A stretch of DNA of 64,000 nt from Marinilactibacillus sp042660675 (lineage in GTDB: Bacteria > Bacillota > Bacilli > Lactobacillales > Carnobacteriaceae_A), in assembly GCF_042660675.1 (NCBI RefSeq), contig NZ_JBHSUL010000034.1, forward strand, positions 140,507 through 204,506, written 5' to 3'. Each line of letters begins with the position of its first letter. The stretch's first letter is position 1. Both the position numbers and the translations under genes were made by a program. Below, one piece after another: positions 9,598 to 17,803 of the stretch. Under the pieces are notes generated by a model. It ran no database searches. It worked only from the letters and a program-made list of their open reading frames with translations, and had not been told where the DNA came from.

Positions 9598-9645
9598 GGA
9601 ATAGACAAAATAACAAAGATATATCTTCGTTATTTCATCTATTCC
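9598..9645. repeat. 48-nt hairpin between fakA and recG
   Basis: Arms GGAATAGA and TCTATTCC close a second stem AATAAC/GTTATT around the palindrome AAGATATATCTT, giving a long, slightly interrupted hairpin. On the minus strand it is followed by only TTTC, so termination would be weak. It may attenuate or protect the end of the fakA message before recG. Confidence 0.55.
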
Positions 9646-9681
9646 CCCTTTAGATTTATATGACTATTAAAATAATGGCTT

Positions 9682-11340
9682 TTATTCTACTGAAATTAGG
9701 TATGGATAAACAGGTTGTCCACCTTCATGGATCTCAACTTCTATCTCTTCATACTTTTCTTCAACAAATTTTCCAATTTCTTCAGCAACTTCTCGTGAGC
9801 CGTCTTCTCCATAAAGAAGTGTCAGAATTTCACTTTCGTCGTTAACCATTTGATCGATCGTTTCTAGAGTGACTTGTTTGATGTCCGTAGCTGAAACTTT
9901 TATTGTTCCATCAATAATACCCATGAAATCATCTTTTTTGATTGTTACGCCATTGATTTCTGTATCTCGAACAGCAAAGGTTACTTGACCTGAGACAACG
10001 GCTTTTAATTCTGCTGTCATATCTTCTTTATTGGTTGCAAGATCATGAGTCGCATTGAAGCCTAACATTGAAGTCAAACCTTGTTGAATTGTTCTTGTCT
10101 CCACAACAACTGTATCCACTTTAGAAACTTCTGCCGCTTGTTCTGCAGCCATGAAGATATTCTTGTTGTTTGGAAGGATAATATATTGTTTAGCTGGTAC
10201 TTCTTCCATTGCTTTTACAATGTCTTCTGTACTTGGGTTCATTGTCTGTCCACCTAAAAGTACGTAATCGACTCCTAGACTTTCAAACATTTTCTTGATA
10301 CCCTCACCAGCAGCTACTGCAACTACGGCGATCTCTTTTTCTTCAACTTTCTTTTTAGGTGTAGCTGCATCAGAAGATAATGCAGAATGCTGCTCTCTCA
10401 TGTTATCTACTTTGATTTTCATTAAAGAGCCGAATTTTTGTCCATAATTCATAACTTCTCCAGGATGCTCTGTATGAACATGAACTTTAATGACTTCATC
10501 ATCGGCTACTACAAGTAAAGAATCTCCCATTTTATCAAGATGATTGCGGAAACGATCGTAATCAAATTCACTATCAACCGTTTCACCTTCACCGATACGA
10601 ACCATGATCTCAGTACAATATCCAAAAGTAATATCTTCTGTATGCACATGTTCATGAACGTCACTTCTATGGTGTTCAGCACGAACAAGCTCTTCCAGTT
10701 CTGGAGTTTCTTCAACCGGGGCTTCTCCAGTTAATGAAGACAAAAAACCTTCATATACGTATACTAGACCTTGTCCACCACTATCTACAACACCAACTTC
10801 TTTAAGTACTGGTAACAGATCTGGGGTTTTTTTAAGTGATTTTTTTGCTGAAGATAAAACTTTTTCCATTACTTCAATGATATTATCTGTTTCTTTTGCT
10901 TTTTTCACACCTGATTTAGCGGACTCTCTTGCTACAGTCAATATGGTTCCCTCTACAGGTTTCATGACAGCATTATAAGCAGACTCCACGCCATTTTGGA
11001 ATGCAGCTGCAAATTGTTTTGAATCGATTGTTTTATGTTCTTGAACTTCTTTTGCAAATCCTCTGAAAAGCTGTGATAAAATCACTCCAGAGTTTCCTCT
11101 AGCACCCATCAACAATCCTTTTGCCAAGGCTTGAGCGGTTTCTCCTAGATGATCACTATCTGTTTCTTTTACGGCTTTTGCTCCACTTGTAAAAGATAAA
11201 TTCATATTTGTACCAGTATCTCCATCTGGAACCGGAAATACGTTCAAAGAGTTCACGTATTCAGTGTTGTCGTCTAGCCTCGTTCTACCGGCTGCAACCA
11301 TATTTTTGAATTCTTCAGATGTTAAATTTAATACTTCCAC
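9682..11340 (-). CDS. fakA: Fatty acid kinase ATP-binding subunit FakA (DAK2/YloV family)
   Basis: 552 residues from a GTG at 11340. An in-frame GTG eight codons upstream would place the GGGAGG site inside the gene, so the inner GTG is preferred. The N-terminal DAK2 (DhaL-like) domain spans about residues 1-200 and has the metal and ATP signature NVFPVPDGDTGTNMN and GARGNSGVILSQL. The rest is the YloV C-terminal region, with an acidic linker near residues 205-235. With a FakB (DegV) partner, not in this window, it phosphorylates free fatty acids that PlsX and PlsY then use. It follows the Asp23-like gene by about 50 bp. Confidence 0.93.
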   Translation of the reverse strand: MEVLNLTSEEFKNMVAAGRTRLDDNTEYVNSLNVFPVPDGDTGTNMNLSFTSGAKAVKETDSDHLGETAQALAKGLLMGARGNSGVILSQLFRGFAKEVQEHKTIDSKQFAAAFQNGVESAYNAVMKPVEGTILTVARESAKSGVKKAKETDNIIEVMEKVLSSAKKSLKKTPDLLPVLKEVGVVDSGGQGLVYVYEGFLSSLTGEAPVEETPELEELVRAEHHRSDVHEHVHTEDITFGYCTEIMVRIGEGETVDSEFDYDRFRNHLDKMGDSLLVVADDEVIKVHVHTEHPGEVMNYGQKFGSLMKIKVDNMREQHSALSSDAATPKKKVEEKEIAVVAVAAGEGIKKMFESLGVDYVLLGGQTMNPSTEDIVKAMEEVPAKQYIILPNNKNIFMAAEQAAEVSKVDTVVVETRTIQQGLTSMLGFNATHDLATNKEDMTAELKAVVSGQVTFAVRDTEINGVTIKKDDFMGIIDGTIKVSATDIKQVTLETIDQMVNDESEILTLLYGEDGSREVAEEIGKFVEEKYEEIEVEIHEGGQPVYPYLISVE

Positions 11341-11392
11341 TTTATTGGTTTCCTCCCTTGTCACAAGGATATGTGACTATGGTATTCTCTAT

Positions 11393-11746
11393 TTATACGC
11401 GTACGCCTTGTACGAACACGTTTACTGATTTAGCTTTGATACCAAGATTTGCTTCTAATTGATAAATCACATGTTCTTGAACGTTTTTTGATACTTCAGA
11501 AATTTTAGTACCGTAACTAACGATAATATAAACATCGATTACAATTTCTTCATCTTCTTGTCTTACAACAATCCCGCGCGAATAGTTTTCACGATTCAAA
11601 ATCTCAATGAGTCCATCACGAACTTGTTTTCGGCTAGCCATGCCTACAATACCAAAATTTTCTGTTGCAGCTCCACCTACCACAGTTGCGATTACCTCAT
11701 TTGAAATTTCAACATTGCCGAATTGAGTTTTCAGATTAACTGTCAT
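11393..11746 (-). CDS. Asp23/Gls24 family protein (YloU-like)
   Basis: 117-residue protein of the Asp23/Gls24 (DUF322) family. Visible family blocks are the early GNVEISNEVIATVVGGAA, the central EEIVIDVYIIVSYGTKISEVS and the C-terminal VNVFVQGVRV. Members have been linked to envelope and alkaline stress, but the molecular role of YloU types is not settled. Position directly before fakA and divergent from rpmB is the standard Firmicute order. Start ATG with GAGGGGAAAATCATTA upstream. Confident in the family, not in any function. Confidence 0.93.
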   Translation of the reverse strand: MTVNLKTQFGNVEISNEVIATVVGGAATENFGIVGMASRKQVRDGLIEILNRENYSRGIVVRQEDEEIVIDVYIIVSYGTKISEVSKNVQEHVIYQLEANLGIKAKSVNVFVQGVRV

Positions 11747-11837
11747 TAATGATTTTCCCCTCTCTATTCAAAATTCTCATGATCACAATTAAAGATGCTA
11801 TTTATTTTCATGAATTACAAATTGAATACTCAAACAT

Positions 11838-11871
11838 ATTTTAGCATATCGTGTTTTATAATGGAAGACAA
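11838..11871 (-). promoter_or_regulatory. Probable promoter of the Asp23-fakA-recG operon
   Basis: Two overlapping minus-strand readings are possible. TTGTCT (11866-11871) with a 17-nt spacer precedes TATGCT (11843-11848). Alternatively TAAAAT (11838-11843) preceded by TG-C serves as an extended -10. Either gives a leader of about 85 nt. Confidence 0.5.
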
Positions 11872-11950
11872 TACCTATTTTATAAGTTTTAGCTCTCTTA
11901 TCGACATTTCACTGTCAAGGTACATTACTTGAAAGGATGACAATATTTTC

Positions 11951-11979
11951 TTGCTTGTTTGTTATGTCTATGGTATCTT
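11951..11979 (+). promoter_or_regulatory. Promoter of rpmB
   Basis: TTGCTT (11951-11956), a 17-nt spacer ending in TGG, and TATCTT (11974-11979) give a -35/extended -10 arrangement about 60 bp ahead of the rpmB start. It is divergent from the Asp23 promoter in the same 290-bp gap. Confidence 0.6.
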
Positions 11980-12039
11980 ATATAAGTATGATTTAGCTTC
12001 TTATCGTAGAAGCTATTGCGTAAAGGAGGAGAGTTAATT

Positions 12040-12228
12040 ATGACTAAAGAATGTTTCGTAACTGGACGTAAAGCTAGAAGTGGAAATAACCGCTCACACG
12101 CTAACAATAAATCTAAACGTCGCTTCGCTGCAAACTTGCAAAAAGTACGTATTATGGTTGATGGACAACCTAAAAAAGTATGGGTTTCTGCACGTGCCCT
12201 TAAATCAGGTAAAGTAGAACGCGTATAA
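12040..12228 (+). CDS. rpmB: 50S ribosomal protein L28
   Basis: 62-residue basic protein of the large ribosomal subunit, beginning MTKECFVTGRKARSGN. The ATG at 12040 follows AAAGGAGGA with good spacing. The longer frame from a TTG at 12016 would run through this site and is rejected. It is monocistronic, has its own promoter and a strong terminator, and is divergent from the Asp23-family gene as in Bacillus. It carries no CxxC zinc pair (only one cysteine, in the N-terminal CFVTGRK block), so it is the zinc-free form. Confidence 0.97.
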   Translation: MTKECFVTGRKARSGNNRSHANNKSKRRFAANLQKVRIMVDGQPKKVWVSARALKSGKVERV

Positions 12229-12247
12229 ATCTTAATGAGTCTTAGAG

Positions 12248-12286
12248 CCAACAAACGTTGATCATTCAATGTTTGTTGGTTTTTTG
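12248..12286 (+). terminator. rpmB terminator
   Basis: A stem of about 14 bp, closed by CCAACAAAC/GTTTGTTGG with one G-U pair, is followed by six T. It begins 19 nt after the rpmB stop. Confidence 0.9.
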
Positions 12287-12316
12287 TTTATCCTTTTTTC
12301 GTTGAACTGTAAGCTC

Positions 12317-12347
12317 AAAAAAAAGAAACCAGCACTGAGCTCGCTTC
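12317..12347 (-). terminator. Terminator of the PilZ gene
   Basis: On the minus strand the imperfect stem GAAGCGAGC/GTGCTGGTTTC (one mismatch, one G-U) is followed by TCTTTTTTTT-like sequence (12317-12324 is all A on the plus strand). It starts about 10 nt past the PilZ stop. Confidence 0.65.
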
Positions 12348-12356
12348 TCATTATGA

Positions 12357-12737
12357 TTATGCCTCTTCATTTTCGAAGATATTGTCTCGATAATGCTTAC
12401 TTTGGTATTTGTTAATTCTTCTGATTAATTCTGATTCTTCTTTAGTCGACACAGAAACTAACTTAACACCGTAACGAATATATCGATCCTCGTCTTCTGA
12501 GTACTTTCTCACAATACATCCCACCAGCTCAAACTTTTCACCTTCTAAATCGAACTGAAAATTATATTTAAGGAATTCGGATATCAAAAACTTTTCTCTA
12601 CTTACAAAAGAAAGCCCGTTTCCACTTATGTCGACCATCGTAATTTCGTATGTAGTATCTTTTTTCCCTGGCAGAGTCATGATGGCATCTTTAAACCCTT
12701 TTATCCTAACCCTGAAAAACTTTCTTCTATTGATCAT
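12357..12737 (-). CDS. PilZ domain protein (probable cyclic-di-GMP receptor)
   Basis: 126 residues from an ATG at 12737 with AGAGG upstream; an upstream TTG in frame would overlap that site and is rejected. The N-terminus has the arginine motif RRKFFRVRIK, and about 35 residues later comes DISGNGLSF. Together these match the PilZ RxxxR...(D/N)xSxxG pattern that binds cyclic-di-GMP. The rest looks like the PilZ beta-barrel with a basic C-terminal helix. There is no YcgR N-domain, enzyme domain or membrane segment. It stands alone, with its own terminator and a candidate promoter. What it controls cannot be told from context. Binding of c-di-GMP is inferred from the motif only. Confidence 0.85.
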   Translation of the reverse strand: MINRRKFFRVRIKGFKDAIMTLPGKKDTTYEITMVDISGNGLSFVSREKFLISEFLKYNFQFDLEGEKFELVGCIVRKYSEDEDRYIRYGVKLVSVSTKEESELIRRINKYQSKHYRDNIFENEEA

Positions 12738-12845
12738 TTGTTCTTTCCTCTTCTCATTCAATTTAGATAGATTTTTAAGATGTTCTTTCTTGCTATGTAT
12801 TTTATTTAATGGTTCGTGATTTCACTCAGTTAATTTTGCCTTTCT

Positions 12846-12854
12846 ATTTTAACA
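12846..12854 (-). promoter_or_regulatory. Candidate extended -10 promoter of the PilZ gene
   Basis: Minus-strand TG-T-TAAAAT forms an extended -10. No clear -35 box sits 17 nt upstream. A TTGACC just upstream is too close to serve. Confidence 0.4.
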
Positions 12855-12966
12855 TAAAAATGGTCAATCAGTAGAGATACAAGTTAAATTTTATTTTTTT
12901 GGGTTTTAAAATGACTTTTCTACCTAAAATTTTTTCATACTTTGTTTGAATACTATTTAAGCATAC

Positions 12967-13003
12967 ACAACAGGTCTCTTCCAGTCTAGAAGAGACCTGT
13001 TGT
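12967..13003. repeat. Perfect 15-bp inverted repeat with 7-nt loop
   Basis: ACAACAGGTCTCTTC is followed after CAGTCTA by its exact reverse complement. On the plus strand TTTATTC follows; on the minus strand no T-run follows. It lies about 50 nt beyond the stop of the minus-strand gene at 13054 and may terminate it or protect the RNA end. Confidence 0.75.
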
Positions 13004-13053
13004 TTTATTCAACTAACGCTTATCAAAAATAATTTACTTTAGAAATCTATTTC

Positions 13054-13419
13054 CTAACGACTCAACATTTCTAATTTTCGAATCAATATTGTTTGATGTT
13101 CTTTGATACCAATCAGTGTAGGTCTAATCACTAGTTTATATGTTTGATCCCCAGTTTTAAATACGACTTTCTTCATATATAATCCACTAAGATTAAAGCT
13201 TTCAATTGAATCAATAGGAATGACTGTTGTAACTTTTTCTTCTAGTTTGAAGTTCAGTTGAATTAACGTAAGATTTATTTCATCCAGTACAACAATGTAA
13301 AACTTGGGCACCGGAATGGATAATAGTTTTGATTGTTCTGCGTAACCTGAAACAGCTGTATCGTTCCCATATTTTTCTTTCATTTCATCCAGAAAGTCTT
13401 TTGTAACAACTAGCGGCAT
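13054..13419 (-). CDS. Hypothetical small protein
   Basis: 121 residues from the ATG at 13419 (MPLVVTKDF), chosen because AAGGGG lies 8 nt upstream; a GTG three codons earlier is too close to it. It has no signal peptide or membrane helix. The sequence alternates short hydrophobic strands (KFYIVVLDEINLTLIQLNFK, TTVIPIDSIESFNLSG, KKVVFKTGDQTYKLVI) and ends in a helix. This would fit a small beta-barrel with a C-terminal helix, such as the bacterial PH-like fold, but that is only a guess from the pattern. It stands alone between the thiN terminator and the PilZ gene. I do not recognise it. Confidence 0.75.
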   Translation of the reverse strand: MPLVVTKDFLDEMKEKYGNDTAVSGYAEQSKLLSIPVPKFYIVVLDEINLTLIQLNFKLEEKVTTVIPIDSIESFNLSGLYMKKVVFKTGDQTYKLVIRPTLIGIKEHQTILIRKLEMLSR

Positions 13420-13491
13420 AGAGCTCACCCCTTTTATCTTTACTTTACCGTATTCCTTTAAATTTACCTATTAAAACACTCATGGATACAG

Positions 13492-13564
13492 AAAAATCAG
13501 ATCTGATTAGAATGAATAAAAGTTTCCTATAGCAACTTTTATTTTATTCCCCTCAAATCTGATT
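13492..13564 (-). terminator. Nested hairpin terminator after thiN
   Basis: The outer arms AATCAGAT/ATCTGATT (13557-13564 with 13495-13502) enclose an inner stem of GAATAAAATAAAAGTT with AACTTTTATTCATTC. On the minus strand TTTTTC follows. It starts 5 nt after the thiN stop and probably ends the gmk-to-thiN transcription unit. Confidence 0.65.
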
Positions 13565-13568
13565 GATC

Positions 13569-14222
13569 TTAAAGCGTATTGTCTCTACTTTGCACAAAGG
13601 CGACGAGTCCTTTTTCAAATGAGAAAAATGCCTGGGGTTCTATAAATTCATTACTAATCAACGCAATCGGATAATCGTAATGAGTGTCTGATACAGTATA
13701 TTTAAATCCATTACCAATCGTCAGTCTTTCTATAGGGGTCAGTCCGATGATCGAACAGTATAGTTTATCAGACTCTTTTTGAACCCTAAACTCTCCTGAA
13801 GTATAAAAATGGATTGAATTAGTCTGATCTAAAAAAACCAATTTTGAAACAAGCTGTTTAAACCTTGGCTGTAGTGGAATCATTAACGTACTCATTAGAT
13901 GGTCTATACGCCCTCCTGCCCAGCCATATAGATATATTTTCTCTACATCGAACAACTTTTCTGCATAAATGAGGCTAAGTTCAGCATCTGTGTCATCTTT
14001 TTCTGGTTCGAATGGGATCACTTTTTTTGCCTTATGCTCAATCAGTCTTTTTTCTTGTTCCGTTATAGAATCAAAATCGCCCAACACTAGATCTGGCGTA
14101 TACCCCTTTTCCACTAGAAAAAGTCCGCCCCTATCTACACCTACATATATATCCTCAAGATTCTTTTCTGGGAGTACATTTTGCTTATCAGGACTTCCTA
14201 ATACGATGTGCACTACACTCAT
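13569..14222 (-). CDS. thiN: Thiamine diphosphokinase
   Basis: 217-residue enzyme that makes thiamine diphosphate from thiamine and ATP. Family blocks are VLGDFDSI near residue 50, DTDAELSLIYAEKL, and LYGWAGGRIDHLMS near residue 100. The C-terminal beta domain contains GLTPIERLTIGNGFKYT. The start ATG directly follows the rpe stop, so translation is coupled. It complements ThiT at 40 kb, which imports thiamine: salvage plus activation, with no thiamine synthesis genes in view. Gene order rsgA-rpe-thiN is conserved in Firmicutes. Confidence 0.95.
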   Translation of the reverse strand: MSVVHIVLGSPDKQNVLPEKNLEDIYVGVDRGGLFLVEKGYTPDLVLGDFDSITEQEKRLIEHKAKKVIPFEPEKDDTDAELSLIYAEKLFDVEKIYLYGWAGGRIDHLMSTLMIPLQPRFKQLVSKLVFLDQTNSIHFYTSGEFRVQKESDKLYCSIIGLTPIERLTIGNGFKYTVSDTHYDYPIALISNEFIEPQAFFSFEKGLVAFVQSRDNTL

Positions 14223-14873
14223 TTAATTCACCGCATGCTTTAAATTGGTTATTTGTCCTTCTGGATCTTCAGCTCCGTATACATAAGATCCCGCTACAAA
14301 TACATCTGTTCCAGCTTCTCTGCAAAGTTTTGCCGTTTCGGGTACGATTCCACCATCAACTTCAATAAGGAAATTGAATTGCTGATCTTTTCTAATCGCG
14401 TCCAATTCACTAATTTTTTGTGTCGTTTCAGGTAAGAAACTTTGTCCACCAAATCCTGGATTGACCGTCATAACTAGTACCATGTCGACCATATGAAGTA
14501 GAGGCTTAATGGCATCAACTGAAGTTCCAGGATTAATGACGATTCCTGCTTTCACGCCGTGCGTTTTAATGAGTTGTAATGCCCGATGGATATGGGGGGT
14601 ACTTTCAAAGTGAACAGAAATATAATCTGCGCCTGCTTTTGCAAAATCTTCAATATAATTTTCAGGATTCTCAATCATTAAATGGCAATCAAGAGGTAGA
14701 GAAGTATGCGGTCTGATAGCCTCTACAACATTATAGCCAAAAGTGATATTGGGAACAAAATGACCGTCCATAACGTCCACATGGATCCAATCCGCTCCGC
14801 CTTGTTCAACTAAAGCAATTTGTTCTTTTAGTCTAGAAAAATCTGCACTTAAAATCGAAGGTGCTATCTTCAT
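14223..14873 (-). CDS. rpe: Ribulose-phosphate 3-epimerase
   Basis: 216-residue TIM-barrel enzyme of the pentose phosphate pathway that interconverts ribulose 5-phosphate and xylulose 5-phosphate. It shows the signature blocks SILSADFSRL, WIHVDVMDGHFVPNITFG (catalytic Asp and metal His), HLMIENPE, MTVNPGFGGQSF and VDGGI. The start ATG overlaps the rsgA stop by one base. Length and motifs are standard. Confidence 0.97.
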   Translation of the reverse strand: MKIAPSILSADFSRLKEQIALVEQGGADWIHVDVMDGHFVPNITFGYNVVEAIRPHTSLPLDCHLMIENPENYIEDFAKAGADYISVHFESTPHIHRALQLIKTHGVKAGIVINPGTSVDAIKPLLHMVDMVLVMTVNPGFGGQSFLPETTQKISELDAIRKDQQFNFLIEVDGGIVPETAKLCREAGTDVFVAGSYVYGAEDPEGQITNLKHAVN

Positions 14874-15787
14874 TAAAACGCTCCTTTTTTCTTATAACGT
14901 GGTTTTCTGTTCTTTATTTCTTCCAAGAAAAGCAAGTAATGATCATATCTATATTGTGAGATTGTATGCTGATCAACAGCATCTTTTACGGCACACTTAG
15001 GTTCATCTAAGTGAATACAACCACTGAATTTACATTCTGATCTTAATTCCCACATCTCAGGGAAATATTCTGTCAATTCTTCCGCTTCAATATCATCGAA
15101 ATTCAATGAACTGAATCCTGGAGTATCTGCTATCAGACTATTCATCAATGGAATCAATTCAACATGTCTAGTCGTGTGCTTACCCCTACCCAAAGATTTA
15201 GACGTTTCTCCAGTTTTCAACTCGAGCGAGCCGTCTATCGTGTTCAATAACGTTGACTTACCCGCTCCAGATTGTCCAATAAAGACAATCAACTTGCCTC
15301 CAAATTGATCCCTGAAAATTTTTTCAACTTGTTCTTTTTTATTCGTTTCAGACTCTTTTGCGAGAATAAACTGATAGCCAATCTTAGTATAGTCTTTTTG
15401 GTATTGAAGCATTTCTAGTCTTTGCTCTTCAGTCAATAGATCCAATTTTGTTATAAAAATAACTGGCTCTATATGTTTGGATTCAAGCATGACTAAAAAT
15501 CGGTCTAGAAGTTGCGTCGAAAATCCAGGATCAATTGCTGACATGATGATAATGCCTACATCCACATTGGCTACTTGAGGTCTTGTTAATTCATTTTTTC
15601 GATCAAGAAGATTTTGAATAACGCCTTCTGTTAAGTTGCTACTTTCGAATTCCACATAATCTCCAACCAAAGGCGTTAGATTCTGATTTCTAAAAACACC
15701 TCTAGCCCTAGTTTGATAGATTGTTTTGGACTCATCCGTTACATAATAAAATCCACTAAGTGCCTTTGTTATTTGTCCTTTTCGCAA
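14873..15787 (-). CDS. rsgA: Ribosome small subunit GTPase RsgA
   Basis: 304-residue circularly permuted GTPase for late 30S maturation. After an N-terminal OB fold, the G motifs appear in the permuted order: G4 TKLDLL near residue 112, G1 GQSGAGKST near residue 170, and G3 DTPGF. The C-terminal zinc finger is CKFSGCIHLDEPKCAVK. The start is TTG with AAGGAACTAT upstream. It lies 24 bp after prkC, and in related bacteria PrkC phosphorylates this GTPase. Confidence 0.97.
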   Translation of the reverse strand: MRKGQITKALSGFYYVTDESKTIYQTRARGVFRNQNLTPLVGDYVEFESSNLTEGVIQNLLDRKNELTRPQVANVDVGIIIMSAIDPGFSTQLLDRFLVMLESKHIEPVIFITKLDLLTEEQRLEMLQYQKDYTKIGYQFILAKESETNKKEQVEKIFRDQFGGKLIVFIGQSGAGKSTLLNTIDGSLELKTGETSKSLGRGKHTTRHVELIPLMNSLIADTPGFSSLNFDDIEAEELTEYFPEMWELRSECKFSGCIHLDEPKCAVKDAVDQHTISQYRYDHYLLFLEEIKNRKPRYKKKGAF

Positions 15788-15811
15788 ATAGTTCCTTCCC
15801 TTCTAATAAGC

Positions 15812-17803
15812 TTATTCCGTTAAGCCAGATTCTTCCATTATAACTTCGCCGTCACGTTCTACTCTATAACTAGCAGATTGTCCTTCTTCAACAACAAAAC
15901 TTAAGATTTCAGGAGTATCCTCAGTAATCTCATATTCTTTAAAAACTGTATCCATTGAGTTTTCTGCATCTTCTATATAGATTCTAATCAGATTTGGCAC
16001 AGGTTCTGGCGCTGGCTCTTCTTCCTCTCCAGATTCTGGATCTTGATCCTGATCGGGCTCTTCTTCTACTGGTTCGTAAGGAATAATGATCCCCTCATCA
16101 AATGTCGATTGTGAGACTTCTTCTGGTCCTGTAGAAAACACAACTGAAATACGTCTTCCTGAATAAATGGTTGTTCCAGCTTCCGGTGACTGACTACTGA
16201 CTTGTCCAGCAGGAATTTCATCACTCGGTTCATCTGTACTCGATACGGATAAACCCAGTTCATCTGCATAGTCTAAAACACCCGCTTCTGAATATCCAGT
16301 TAAATCTCTTAAAGTATAACCGGCCTGTCCTGTACTAACAGTTAGCGTGATGGTAGTTTCTCCTGGAATGACTTCTTCTCCAGCTTCGATATCTTGAGAA
16401 ATGATATTTCCTTCTGCTATTGTATCACTACTTTGTTGAACACTTTCAACAGTAAATCCTAATGTAGTCAGTTCTGCCCGAATGTCTTCGTAGACTTCAC
16501 CTTCATAGTCTTCAACTTCATAAGGTTCTTGTCCAATACTAACATACAGAATAACTTCAGCTTCTTCTCTCAGTGTAGAGCCAGCTGCCGGATTAGAACG
16601 AATCACATCGCCTGATTCTACCTCTTCACTAGTCTGCTCTATCGGTTCGCCAAATGTTAAGTTTAACTCCGTTAATCGTTCTTCAGCCTCTTCTTGTGTC
16701 ATTCCAGCAAGTTCTGGAACTGTGACTTCTCCAGGTCTTGTAAAAAATCCAATGGCCCCTATAACGAAGGTTAAGAATAAAAGGATCAGTACCAACCAGA
16801 TCCATTTTCTTTTTTTACGTTTTTTAGGGGGTGTCTTTTCTTCAGCCTGTTGATCATTAGCGTTCTGGTTAACTTCACTTTCTGACTGATTCTGTTCTGG
16901 TTGATCAGGTACTACAATTGGTGTAATGACCATGGTATCTTCTTTATCAGAGTCTCTTGGTACAAACTTGCTTTCACTAGCTCTCTCAGGAGAAAGTGCC
17001 GTCATCAGATCTTCTTTCATCTCGTCAATGGTCTGATAGCGTTGGCTCGCTTCTTTTGCCGTTGCTTTTAAAACAACATTTTCCAATGGTTGTGGAATAC
17101 GGTTATCAATATCTCTGATTGACGGTAGCTCATTTTGGAAATGTTTCAATGCAATTGAAACAGCAGACTCTCCATCAAATGGAACATCTCCTGTCAGTAA
17201 TTCAAACAATAAAATCCCTAATGAATAAATGTCCGACTGCTTGGTGGCCATACTTCCACGTGCTTGTTCAGGAGACAGGTAATGAACAGAACCTAGTAAA
17301 GAATTGGTTTGCGTAATAGAGTTTTGAGAAAGCGCCACAGCTATACCGAAATCGGTTATTTTTACTGAATCATGATGATCAATTAAAATATTTTGTGGCT
17401 TGATATCTCTATGAATAATATGGTGCTGATGAGCGTACCGAACAGCATCCAGTATTTGACTCATTATACCAATTGATTTCTTGTAAGGAATTGGATGATG
17501 ATCATGAATATATTGCTTCAAATCTGTGCCTTCTACGTATTCCATTACAATATAAGGATTTTCATCTTCTCCAACATCATAAATATTCACAATATTTGGA
17601 TGGACGAGCTCTGTCGTTGCAAGTGCTTCTCTTTTAAATCTTCTAATACTGTTTTCGTCATTATGAAAATTATAAGCCATTAACTTAACAGCAACGTCTC
17701 TTTCCAGGATAAGGTCCTTAGCAAGGTAGACTTTAGCCATACCACCTGCACCAATACTTTTGATGACTTTGTACCTTCCATTAATTCTTTCTCCAGTCTC
17801 CAT
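15812..17803 (-). CDS. prkC: PASTA-domain serine/threonine protein kinase
   Basis: 663 residues. The kinase domain (about 1-270) has the glycine loop GAGGMAKVYLAKD, catalytic HRDIKPQNIL, DFGIA and the activation loop through SPEQARG. A basic juxtamembrane stretch (KKRKKRKW) precedes a single helix (IWLVLILLFLTFVIGAIGFF) near residues 335-355. Outside the cell are three PASTA repeats of about 66 residues each, the first beginning VTVPELAGMT, and then an acidic P/E/D-rich linker and a C-terminal beta region. PASTA repeats sense peptidoglycan or lipid II. The adjacent prpC phosphatase reverses its action. prkC starts immediately after the prpC stop, so the pair is coupled. Confidence 0.97.
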   Translation of the reverse strand: METGERINGRYKVIKSIGAGGMAKVYLAKDLILERDVAVKLMAYNFHNDENSIRRFKREALATTELVHPNIVNIYDVGEDENPYIVMEYVEGTDLKQYIHDHHPIPYKKSIGIMSQILDAVRYAHQHHIIHRDIKPQNILIDHHDSVKITDFGIAVALSQNSITQTNSLLGSVHYLSPEQARGSMATKQSDIYSLGILLFELLTGDVPFDGESAVSIALKHFQNELPSIRDIDNRIPQPLENVVLKATAKEASQRYQTIDEMKEDLMTALSPERASESKFVPRDSDKEDTMVITPIVVPDQPEQNQSESEVNQNANDQQAEEKTPPKKRKKRKWIWLVLILLFLTFVIGAIGFFTRPGEVTVPELAGMTQEEAEERLTELNLTFGEPIEQTSEEVESGDVIRSNPAAGSTLREEAEVILYVSIGQEPYEVEDYEGEVYEDIRAELTTLGFTVESVQQSSDTIAEGNIISQDIEAGEEVIPGETTITLTVSTGQAGYTLRDLTGYSEAGVLDYADELGLSVSSTDEPSDEIPAGQVSSQSPEAGTTIYSGRRISVVFSTGPEEVSQSTFDEGIIIPYEPVEEEPDQDQDPESGEEEEPAPEPVPNLIRIYIEDAENSMDTVFKEYEITEDTPEILSFVVEEGQSASYRVERDGEVIMEESGLTE

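Larger units (their letters stand above)
12738..13053. other. 315-bp AT-rich intergenic region
   Basis: There is no convincing gene here. It holds a candidate minus-strand promoter for the PilZ gene (12846-12854) and a perfect 15-bp inverted repeat (12967-13003). The remainder is T-rich sequence without recognised signals. Confidence 0.6.

Noticed and set aside
12016..12039. Longer L28 start at TTG 12016
   Set aside because: It would place the AAAGGAGGA site within the gene; L28 proteins begin at the MTKE-type methionine.
11925..12269. 114-codon minus-strand frame covering rpmB
   Set aside because: It lies opposite the L28 gene with its promoter and terminator; composition is that of a reverse shadow.
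12960..13003. T-box or other known leader at the 15-bp inverted repeat
   Set aside because: No T-box motif or downstream biosynthetic or tRNA-ligase gene on the plus strand.
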